NCBI GenBank assembly: GCA_035604135.1
Contig: DATNJB010000068.1
Location: 1 to 64,000 of the forward strand
DNA from: Poindextera sp035604135
GTDB lineage: Bacteria; Pseudomonadota; Alphaproteobacteria; Caulobacterales; Caulobacteraceae
DNA length: 64,000 nucleotides
Direction of reading: 5' to 3'
Both the position numbers and the translations under genes were made by a program. Positions 44,582 through 52,800 of this stretch are shown piece by piece (positions within the stretch are counted from its first letter, which is position 1; each line of letters starts with the position of its first letter). The notes beneath the pieces were generated by a model. The model searched no databases. It was not told where the DNA came from and saw only the letters and a list, made by a program, of their open reading frames with translations.

Positions 44582-44950
44582 CTAACCGGGACACCAGCGC
44601 GCGTGAAAGGCGCCGAAGCGGTTCTTAAGCTCGTATTCGGTGTGGCCGATCAGCCGGATGTGGTTGACGACCACGAACGGCAGCGACCGATCGGCGTTCT
44701 CGAAACAGCGGGTGACGACCCGATAGCGGTCGGGCGCGACATGGGCGACCCTGACCGCCTCGCACTGGACGTGCGGCGCCTGGAACACGTAACCGCCGCC
44801 GAACCAGCTCTTGCCTGCCGACGTCGCGCCCAGGCACTCGGAGCCGACGTCGACATAGCGTCCATGCCGAAGCGAAAGCGATCCGCCGGCGACGGCGGTG
44901 GACGCCACAGCCAAGAGCGCGGCGACGGCGAGGGGAGTCGAGCGCCGCAT
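44582..44950 (-). CDS. Small secreted protein downstream of the stress protein gene
   Basis: The 122-residue protein has a signal peptide (LAVAALLAVASTAVA) and a mature part with four Cys (SECLG, VQCEA, TRCFE, ARWCPG), so two disulfides are likely. The rest (YVDVGSECLGATSAGKSWFG, FVVVNHIRLIGHTEYEL) matches no family I can name. The start ATG shares one base with the stop of the universal stress protein gene, so it is co-translated and probably induced by the same low-oxygen box. Confidence 0.72.
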   Translation of the reverse strand: MRRSTPLAVAALLAVASTAVAGGSLSLRHGRYVDVGSECLGATSAGKSWFGGGYVFQAPHVQCEAVRVAHVAPDRYRVVTRCFENADRSLPFVVVNHIRLIGHTEYELKNRFGAFHARWCPG

Positions 44951-45783
44951 CAGTGGGCCATCAGGACGGGAACAAGCGCGTTCGACAACACGTCGCGGGT
45001 CGCGCCGCCGAAGACGGTCTCGGCCCCGCGGCCGTGGCCGTAGGCGCCCATCACCAGCAGGTCCGCGCGGAACCGATCGCACCCGTCGAGGATCACTTCG
45101 CCAACCGGACGACCGCGGCGCTGGTCGTGGCGGAGCGCGGCGTGGACGCCATGACGCCCAAGGTGGCTCAAGAGCGCATTCGACCACTCGTCCTCGGCCC
45201 GGGGGCCGTGCTCGTCGACGAGGAGAATCTCGACCGCCGTGGCCGTCTCGAGGAAGCCGATTGCGGCGTCCAGCGCGCGCTTGGCGTTGGCCGAGGCGTC
45301 CCAGGCGAGAATGACGTTGTCGAATCCGCGAGCGGCCGGGCGGTCCGGCGCGATCAGGCATGGCGTTCCGCTCGAAAACACGAGCTCGTCGGCCAGCGCG
45401 GCTTGCGCCGGATGATGCGGCTCGGGCCGGCGGACGACGGCGAGGTCGGCGAAGCGGGCGCGCAACACAGTGGCGTCCACCGCCTCGTCCGGCGCCGCAG
45501 GGCGCCATGTCGCCGGCGCGCCGGCCGCCGCCATCGCCTTGCGGAACGCCCGCTCGATCGGCGCAAGCTGCGCCGCGATGCTCCGGTCGCGCTGTTCGAG
45601 CACGGCGAGCGCGGCAGCCTCGCCGATCGCATAGGCGTCGGCGAACGGCAGGATCGGCTCAGCCGACAGGCAGATGCCCTCGACCGCAGCCCCCTCGCGT
45701 CCGGCGAGCAGGGCCGTGAGCGCGATCGCATCGTCATGCGGGGCGTCGGCCCGCAGGAAGAGAGCGATGTCCTTAATCGGCAT
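44950..45783 (-). CDS. Tandem universal stress protein
   Basis: The 277-residue protein has two Usp domains. The N-terminal one is divergent (IKDIALFLRADAPHDDAIAL). The C-terminal one has the nucleotide loop GAYGHGRGAETVFGGATRDV and the final strand VPVLMAH. The ATG at 45783 has GGGGAA upstream and a FixK-type box centred 58.5 bases upstream, so low-oxygen control is likely. It is the same size as the stress protein at 3686-4519. Confidence 0.9.
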   Translation of the reverse strand: MPIKDIALFLRADAPHDDAIALTALLAGREGAAVEGICLSAEPILPFADAYAIGEAAALAVLEQRDRSIAAQLAPIERAFRKAMAAAGAPATWRPAAPDEAVDATVLRARFADLAVVRRPEPHHPAQAALADELVFSSGTPCLIAPDRPAARGFDNVILAWDASANAKRALDAAIGFLETATAVEILLVDEHGPRAEDEWSNALLSHLGRHGVHAALRHDQRRGRPVGEVILDGCDRFRADLLVMGAYGHGRGAETVFGGATRDVLSNALVPVLMAH

Positions 45784-45834
45784 GCAATTCCCCGCTTGTG
45801 TAGAGAACTATGCGCCGACGCGCCGGGCCGGGCA

Positions 45835-45848
45835 TTGACCCCGATCAA
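45835..45848 (-). promoter_or_regulatory. FixK/FNR-type box before the stress protein operon
   Basis: TTGACCCCGATCAA has one mismatch. The centre is 58.5 bases before the stress protein start. It is the last box I find; none is visible in the intergenic gaps from 46 to 64 kb. Confidence 0.72.
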
Positions 45849-45858
45849 GTCGATGGGT

Positions 45859-46065
45859 CTAGGCGCGCGGCTGCCGTGGGCTGCGATTGGCCCAGACGAT
45901 CAGCGCGGCCGAGAACGCGATCAAGAGCGCGCCGTTGCCCAGCGTCACCATTGCGTTGTGGCTCAGCGTCGGCAGGAGCGGCGGAAGGATCTTCAGCCCC
46001 TGCAGCGCCCAGACGAAGCCAAAGGCGGCGCCAATTGCGCCGATCACGATCAGGATAGTCTTCAT
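45859..46065 (-). CDS. Small two-helix membrane protein
   Basis: The 68-residue protein has two membrane helices (TILIVIGAIGAAFGFVWALQ and GALLIAFSAALIVWANRS) and a short basic tail. Unknown family. The start ATG has a GGGGAAAGG about 11 bases upstream, a weak placement. It is divergent from the alcohol dehydrogenase gene, and its stop lies 11 bases before the stress-protein FixK box. Its own promoter shows no box. Confidence 0.6.
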   Translation of the reverse strand: MKTILIVIGAIGAAFGFVWALQGLKILPPLLPTLSHNAMVTLGNGALLIAFSAALIVWANRSPRQPRA

Positions 46066-46133
46066 GCCGGCGGCGCCTTTCCCCGTTCCGGCCTTCCATG
46101 CTGAAGTCCGCGCCTGGCCGCAAGCAGGGGACG

Positions 46134-47219
46134 ATGCGGATGGCCTTCGAGACCAAGGCGATCATCTCGGACGGCAAGGGCGGCTTCGCCGACGCCACGC
46201 TCGAACTGGCCGATCCCGGGCCAGGCGAGGTGCTGGTCGAGATCCGTGCGAGCGGCGTCTGTCACACGGACCTCGATTCGCTTCTGTGGGGTCGCCCGCT
46301 GATCCTCGGCCACGAGGGCGCCGGCGTCGCAAAAGCCGTGGGCGAGGGCGTGACCCACGTCGCGCCGGGTGACCGTGTGCTGCTGAACTGGGCCATTCCC
46401 TGCGGCGACTGCGTCCAATGCCGCAAGGGATTGGAGAGCCTCTGCGAAGCCAAGCCGCGCGTGGCCTCCGACCGCTTCCGATGGGCCGACGGCAAGGTGT
46501 GGCCGAGCTTCGGCCTGGGCACGATGGCCGACCACGCGCTCGTGCCGAAGCAGGCGGTGGTCAGGATCGATGTCGAGATCCCCTTTCCATCCGCCGCCAT
46601 CCTGGGCTGCGGCGTGATGACCGGCGTCGGTTCGGTGGTGAACGCGGCCAGGGTCGAGCCGGGCTCGAGCGTCGTAGTCCTGGGCTGCGGCGGCGTGGGC
46701 TTAAGCTGCATCCAGGGCGCGCGGCATGCGCGGGCCCGGATGATCATCGCCGTCGACGTCAATGCCGATCGGCTCGCTCTGGCCGAGGCGTTCGGCGCGA
46801 CGCACCGGTTGCTCGCCGGCCGCGACGACACGGGCCTGCTCGCGGCCGCCGAGGCGGTGAAGGCGCTGATCGGCCGCGGCGCCGACTACGCCTTCGAATG
46901 CACCGCCGTGCCCGAGCTGGCGACTGCGCCGCTGGCTATGGTCGCCAACGGCGGCATGGCCGTCGCCGTCAGCGGGGTCGAGCAGGTGGTGCCGGTCGAC
47001 ATGCGGCTGTTCGAGTTCGACCGCACCTACGTGAACCCGCTTTACGGCCAGTGTCGGCCGTTCGAGGATTTCCCCAAGCTGCTGGCGCTCTACGCCGAGG
47101 GATCGTTGAAACTCGAGGAGATGGTCACCGCGACCTTCCCGTTGTCCGCCGACGGCCTGACCGACGCGTTCGCCGCCATGCGCGCCGGCCAGGGCGCGAA
47201 GAACGTCCTGATCCCATGA
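46134..47219 (+). CDS. Zinc-dependent alcohol dehydrogenase
   Basis: The 361-residue protein is a medium-chain dehydrogenase: catalytic zinc ligands Cys in GVCHTDLDS and His in LGHEGAGVAK, the structural-zinc four-Cys loop CGDCVQCRKGLESLC, and the NAD-binding fold VVVLGCGGVGLSCIQGARHA. It resembles class III and related alcohol/formaldehyde dehydrogenases and would oxidise alcohols or reduce aldehydes with NAD. Two ATGs are possible, 46134 (AGGGGA close by) and 46140; the first is listed. The next gene overlaps its stop by 4 bases. Ethanol formation under low oxygen is a possible role, but it has no FixK-type box. Confidence 0.9.
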   Translation: MRMAFETKAIISDGKGGFADATLELADPGPGEVLVEIRASGVCHTDLDSLLWGRPLILGHEGAGVAKAVGEGVTHVAPGDRVLLNWAIPCGDCVQCRKGLESLCEAKPRVASDRFRWADGKVWPSFGLGTMADHALVPKQAVVRIDVEIPFPSAAILGCGVMTGVGSVVNAARVEPGSSVVVLGCGGVGLSCIQGARHARARMIIAVDVNADRLALAEAFGATHRLLAGRDDTGLLAAAEAVKALIGRGADYAFECTAVPELATAPLAMVANGGMAVAVSGVEQVVPVDMRLFEFDRTYVNPLYGQCRPFEDFPKLLALYAEGSLKLEEMVTATFPLSADGLTDAFAAMRAGQGAKNVLIP

Positions 47220-48388
47220 CCGAGCCCAGGACCACCTATGACGGCGAGCCGATCGCCGAGGACCCGCCGTTCGGGGCGACCGTGGTCGTCTATCGGCGTG
47301 TCGATGCGGGAATCGAGCTGCTTGTGCTGCACCGCGCCCACGACGGACCCGACTACGAGGGAGACTGGGCTTGGACGCCGCCGGCCGGCGCCCGCAAGCC
47401 GGGCGAAGAGCTCGACGCCTGTGCGTGTCGCGAACTGAAGGAAGAGACGGGGCTGGAGATTCCGATCCGCCCCGCGCCGTTGGCCGGCGATTGGCCGGCG
47501 TACCAAGCCGAGGCTCCGGCCGATGTGACCGTCGTGCTCGACGCCGAGCACGACCGCTTCATGTGGCTGGAGCCCGCCGAGGCTCTGGCGCGTTGCCGGC
47601 CGGCTATCGTCGCCGACCAGATCCACGCGGCCTTGCGCCAGATCGAGAATGCGCCCGTGAGCCAGAACATCTACGACGACCCGGTCTTCTTCGCGGGCTA
47701 CAGCCGACTTCGCCGCTCGATCGAGGGGCTGGACGGCGCAGCGGAGTGGCCGACGCTGCGGGCGATGCTGCCCGACATGCGTGGACTGAGGGTGGTCGAC
47801 CTCGGCTGCGGCATGGGCTGGTTCTGCCGCTGGGCCCGTGAGGCGGGGGCCGCCGAGGTCCTCGGCCTCGATCTCTCAGCGCGGATGCTGGAGCAGGCGC
47901 GCGCGACGACCAGCGATCCGGCCATCGCCTACGAGATCGCCGATCTGGCGAACCTCGACCTGCCGCCGGGAGCGTTCGACCTGGCTTACAGCTCGCTCGC
48001 CTTCCACTATGTCGCCGATGGCGCGCGCCTGTACCAAGCCGCCGGCCGCGGTCTCGCGTCCGGCGGGCGGCTGGTGTTTTCGACCGAGCACCCGATCTAC
48101 ACCGCGCCCACCCGCCCAGCCTGGGTGACCGGCGAGGACGGCGAAACGATCTGGCCGCTCAACCGCTATCAGATGGAGGGGCCGCGGGTCACGGACTGGC
48201 TGGCGCCGGGCGTGATCAAGCACCACAGGACGCTGGCGACCACGCTGAACCTGGTGATCGGCGCAGGGTTCGTCGTCGACCGCATCGAGGAGTTCCGCCC
48301 GAGCGCCGAGGAGGTCGCCGCTCAGGCCACGCTGGCCATAGAGCTCGAGCGGCCAATGTTTCTGCTCGTCTCGGCCCATCGCCATTGA
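47216..48388 (+). CDS. Nudix hydrolase - SAM methyltransferase fusion
   Basis: This 390-residue protein joins two enzymes. The N-terminal Nudix domain (about 1-145) has a full Nudix box, GARKPGEELDACACRELKEE followed by TGL. The C-terminal class I methyltransferase domain (about 170-390) has the SAM-binding motif VVDLGCGMGWFCRWAREAG and the later FDLAYSSLAFHYV. There is no stop between them and the frame is continuous. Nudix enzymes cut nucleoside diphosphate derivatives, and small-molecule methyltransferases of this type act on varied acceptors. The pairing in one chain is uncommon, so the substrate is open. It is translationally coupled to the alcohol dehydrogenase gene (ATGA). Confidence 0.85.
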   Translation: MTEPRTTYDGEPIAEDPPFGATVVVYRRVDAGIELLVLHRAHDGPDYEGDWAWTPPAGARKPGEELDACACRELKEETGLEIPIRPAPLAGDWPAYQAEAPADVTVVLDAEHDRFMWLEPAEALARCRPAIVADQIHAALRQIENAPVSQNIYDDPVFFAGYSRLRRSIEGLDGAAEWPTLRAMLPDMRGLRVVDLGCGMGWFCRWAREAGAAEVLGLDLSARMLEQARATTSDPAIAYEIADLANLDLPPGAFDLAYSSLAFHYVADGARLYQAAGRGLASGGRLVFSTEHPIYTAPTRPAWVTGEDGETIWPLNRYQMEGPRVTDWLAPGVIKHHRTLATTLNLVIGAGFVVDRIEEFRPSAEEVAAQATLAIELERPMFLLVSAHRH

Positions 48389-48441
48389 CGGCGACCGCGC
48401 GGCGCCCCGAGAGTCCACTTCAAGCGTCAGGAGGTCCGAGC

Positions 48442-49554
48442 ATGGCCGACACGCAACCGCAGCCACCGTTCTCTCCCGCGGCCAGGACCGCGCTCGTGAT
48501 CATCGCAGTGATTGCGACAGGCGCCGCCCTCGTCTGGCTAAGAAGCATCCTGACACCGCTCGCGCTCGCGCTCTTCCTGACGCTGATGATCGACTCCTTC
48601 GCGCGCCTGCTTCGCCGGCGGTTGCACTTCCCGGCGTTGGCGGCGTTGCCGCTGGCGATCCTGATTTCGCTGATCCTGTTTGCCGCCGCCGCATTGATCG
48701 TCGCGTCCAACGCGCCGGGATTCGTCAGCGAGCTCTACGGCTATGCCCCCAAGCTGAACGGCCTCATTGGCCAGATCGGCTCGGCCATGGGCGTTGCGGT
48801 GCCGCCTACGATCGGCCAGCTGGTCCAGCAGCTCAACGCCGCCGCCTACATCGGACCGGTGGCCAGCGCGATCTCCAATTTCGCCGCGGCCGCCTTCCTG
48901 GTCATGATCTACCTGGGCTTCCTGCTCGCCTCGCGCGCCGGCTTCGAGAAGAAGCTGGCCAGCCTCTACGCCCACCCCGGCGAGCGGCACCGCGCCGCCA
49001 TGGTCTTCCTGCGTATCCGGAACGGCGTCGAGGGCTACCTGTGGGTCCAGACGGTGTCGTGCGGGATCATCGCGCTCGGCTCCTGGGGCGTGATGGCCGC
49101 CGTTGGGCTGAACAACGCGGTCTTCTGGGCCTTCCTGATCTTCATCATCGGCTACATCCCGATCATCGGCGGCACGATCGGTTCGATTGCGCCGGCCCTG
49201 TTCGCGCTAGTGCAGTTCGACAGCTGGTGGCGCGCGCTTGTCCTGTTCATAGGCCTGCAGACCATCGGCTTCGCCGTCGGCTCGGTCCTCCAGCCGCGCA
49301 TGCAGGGCCGCAACCTGAACATCGACCCCGTCGTCGTGCTGCTGGCGCTGGCCTTTTGGGGGGTGATCTGGGGTATTCCGGGGATGGTCCTGTCGACGCC
49401 GCTCACGGTGGTGACGATGGCGGTCCTGGCCCAGTTCCCTGGCACGCGCTGGATTGCGGTCATGTTGTCGAGCGACGGCGACCCCCTCGGCACGGCAAAG
49501 CTGGCCGCTCAGATCAAGGCGCGCGCCGAGGCCCATGCGGCGGTCAACGCCTGA
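48442..49554 (+). CDS. AI-2E family transporter (TqsA/PerM-like)
   Basis: The 370-residue membrane protein has about eight helices, an early pair (TALVIIAVIATGAALVWLRS and LALALFLTLMIDSFARLL), and the C-terminal family pattern AFLIFIIGYIPIIGGTIGSI and NIDPVVVLLALAFWGVIWGI. The family exports autoinducer-2 in some bacteria and other compounds or ions in others, so the substrate is uncertain. The ATG at 48442 has a perfect AGGAGG 9 bases upstream; a longer frame starting at 48385 is not used. A terminator-like hairpin lies 165 bases past the stop. Confidence 0.88.
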   Translation: MADTQPQPPFSPAARTALVIIAVIATGAALVWLRSILTPLALALFLTLMIDSFARLLRRRLHFPALAALPLAILISLILFAAAALIVASNAPGFVSELYGYAPKLNGLIGQIGSAMGVAVPPTIGQLVQQLNAAAYIGPVASAISNFAAAAFLVMIYLGFLLASRAGFEKKLASLYAHPGERHRAAMVFLRIRNGVEGYLWVQTVSCGIIALGSWGVMAAVGLNNAVFWAFLIFIIGYIPIIGGTIGSIAPALFALVQFDSWWRALVLFIGLQTIGFAVGSVLQPRMQGRNLNIDPVVVLLALAFWGVIWGIPGMVLSTPLTVVTMAVLAQFPGTRWIAVMLSSDGDPLGTAKLAAQIKARAEAHAAVNA

Positions 49555-49719
49555 GGGTGAAAAAAATGCGCCGGCGCCCTGGCGTCCGCGCGATCAACAC
49601 CTATCTCAAGTTCGTCCGGGGGCTTTCCCCTCTCTCGGACGGGATCGTTCCGGCCCTGAGCGCTGGATCGTCCCAGACAGCGAAGGCGATCTCGTCGTTC
49701 CCCCCCGCGACGAGAGCCG

Positions 49720-49760
49720 CGCCGCCGGATGGACTTTCCTCCGGCGGCGTTCGCTTTTTC
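49720..49760 (+). terminator. Intrinsic terminator between the AI-2E gene and glutamate dehydrogenase
   Basis: CGCCGCCGGA (49720-49729) pairs perfectly with TCCGGCGGCG (49740-49749) around a 10-base loop and is followed by a T5 run (ttcgctttttc). The rest of the 260-base gap contains no gene I can support. Confidence 0.6.
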
Positions 49761-49814
49761 AGGGCGCGAAAAGCGCATAATCGATCCGTAACGTACGGCG
49801 GCTAGGTTTGCGGG

Positions 49815-52800
49815 ATGAACGATCAGCGCTCGATGAGCTCGGCGAACCTGCTCCCCACCTCGGCTGCTCCGATCGACGACCGGCTCGCCGGAACACTCGC
49901 CAGGGCGTTGAACACCGAAGCGCTCGATCCCGTCCAGGCGGCGTTCCTCGCGCAGATGGCCGAGGACTATCAGCCCGAAGAGACGCCCGCGCTGGGCGCC
50001 GCTGCGTTAACGGCGACGCTCGCCGACTTCTGGTCCTTCGCCGCGGAAAAACCCGGCCCCGGACCGGCGATCCGGATCACCCGCGCGGGCGACTACGCTT
50101 GCGTGGACATCGTCCAGCCGGACTCGCCCTTCCTGGTCGACAGCGTAATGGCCGAGATCGCCGACTCGCCCCCGGTCGTCCGCGGCATGTTCCATGCTGT
50201 CGTCGAGGTCGCGCGCGATTCCACGGGACGGCGCGTTGCAAACGGCCCCGCCAAGCCGGAGTCGATGATCGAGGTCCTGCTCGATCCCATGGCGGACGAC
50301 CAGGCGCGGGCGCTGCTCCGGCGCCTCTACGCCACCTTGGGCGACGTGCGGCTGGCGGTGGACGACTACGCCGCCATGCTGGCGATGACAGACCGCGCGA
50401 TCGGCGAGCTCGACGCGCGCGCCGGTGACTTGCCGGCCGAACAACTGGAGGAATACCGCGCCTTCCTGGCCTGGATGCGCGACCAGCACTTCATCTACCT
50501 CGGCGCCCGCGTCTACGACTACCCGCGCACGAGCGACGGCGGTTACGCCGCCGAGGAGCCCGCCTACGAGCCGGAGGGGAGCCTCGGCGTGTTGCGCGAC
50601 CAGCGCCGCCACGTTCTCCGCCGCTCGAGCGAGCCCGCCATCCTGAGCGCGCAGCTGCGCCGCGAGCTCGATCGCGACACCCCCTTGATCGTCGGCAAGT
50701 CGAACCTGAGGAGCCGGATCCACCGCCGCGCCTACATGGATTACGTCGCGGTGCGCCGCTACGGGCCCGACGGAGGGCCCTGCGGGGAGATTCGCTTCGT
50801 CGGCCTCTTCGCCGCGGAAGCTTACGACGATCCGGTGCAGGACATTCCGCTCCTGCGCCGCAAGGTCGACTACGTGCTGGCGCGATCCGGCAAGCGGCAA
50901 GGCGGCCACAGCGACCGGCGGCTGCACAACATCCTGGAGAACTTTCCGCGCGACGAGCTGTTCCAGATCGGCGAGCAGGACCTGCTGACGGTCGCGCTCG
51001 GCATCCTGCACCTGAACGACCGTCCGCGGGTCAAGCTGTTCACCCGGCGCGACCCGCTCGACCGCTTCGTCTCGATCCTGCTCTATCTGCCGCGGGACGC
51101 CTACGAGGCGGGGTTGGTGCCCCGCGCCGCGCGGATGTTCGCCCAAGCGTTCGGCGGCCGCGTCACCGCCTACTATCCGAGCTTCACCGACAACCCGCTG
51201 GCCAGCGTCCACTACATCATCGGGGTCGAGCCCGGCGCGCATCTCGAGCCCGACGAGGAGCGGCTCGAAGCGGCGATCGCCGAGGTCGCGCGCAGCTGGG
51301 AGTCGAAGCTCGAGGCGGCGCTGCGCGCCGACCCGAACACGGAGTCGCAAGCCGCGACGTTGATGGCCCGCTATGCAGCCGGCTTCCCGCCTGGGTACCG
51401 CGACGTGCACAGCGCGGAAGAGGCCGTCGTCGACGTCGGCGTCATGGAGGGCCTCGGCCCCGACCAACCGGTCGCCGTGCGCGCGCGGCGGCGCGACGGC
51501 GATGCGCCCTCGACCGTCCGCCTCAAGCTCTACCGGTGGAAGGACGCCGCGGCGCTTTCCGACGTGCTGCCGATCCTCGACAACATGGGTCTGAGGGCGC
51601 TGGTCGAGGAAGGGTTCCCGGTTCGCCGGGCCGGCGCCGAGCCCGATCTGGTCTGGGCGCATGAATTCACGCTCAGCCCAGGTGAAGGCGTCGCCTTCGC
51701 CGCCAGCGACAGCGCCTTCGAAGAGACGTTCCTGGCCGTCTGGAACGGGCGGGCGGAGGACGACGGCTTCAATCGTCTCGTCGCCCAGCTGGGGATTCCC
51801 TGGCGCGAGGCGGCGTTGATGCGCGCGCTTTGTCGCTATCGGCAGCAATCCGGACACGATCCAGGACAGGGCGTGCAACAGGCGGCGCTCACCGAGCACG
51901 CTGACGCGGCCAGGCTGCTGATCGAGCTCTTTCACACCCGCTTCGATCCCGACCGCGCCGACGACCACGCGACGCGCGTGGCGAAGGCCGATGGGCTGTG
52001 GCGCGAGATCATCGAGGCCCTGCAGGCCGTCGAGAGCCTCGACGCCGACCGGGTCCTGCGCCGTCTTGCCGCCCTGATCCAGGCCATCACGCGGACAAAC
52101 TACTACCAGATCGGCCCCGACGGCGGCCCCAAGCCCTACATCAGCTTCAAGCTCGCTTCGGGCTTACTCGAGGATCTGCCGGCGCCCAAGCCGTTCAGGG
52201 AGATCTTCGTCGCCGCTCCGAGCGTCGAGGGCGTGCACCTGCGCATGGGGCCGATCGCTCGCGGCGGTATCCGCTGGTCCGACCGGCGCGACGACTTCCG
52301 CACCGAAGTGCTGGGCCTGGTCAAGGCGCAGAACGTCAAGAACGCCGTCATCGTGCCCGTGGGTTCGAAGGGCGGTTTCTATCCCAAGCGACTGCCCAAG
52401 GGCGGATCGCCCGACGCCGTGCGCGCCGAGGCCGTGCGGGCCTATCGCACGTTCCTGTCCGGGCTCTTGGACCTTACCGACAACCTGGACGCCGCGGGCG
52501 CGGTTATCCACCCGCCGCTGGTCGTGGTTCACGGCGAGGACGATCCCTACCTGGTTGTCGCCGCCGACAAGGGCACGGCCACGTTTTCCGACATCGCCAA
52601 TGCGCTGGCCGAGGACTACGGCTTCTGGCTGGGCGACGCGTTCGCCTCCGGCGGATCGGCCGGCTACGACCACAAGGCCATGGGCATCACCGCCCGCGGC
52701 GCCTGGGAGGCGATCAAGCGCCACTTCCGCGAGTTGGGCAAAGACATCGAGTCGGAGCCCACGACCGTGATCGGCGTCGGCGACATGTCGGGCGACGTTT

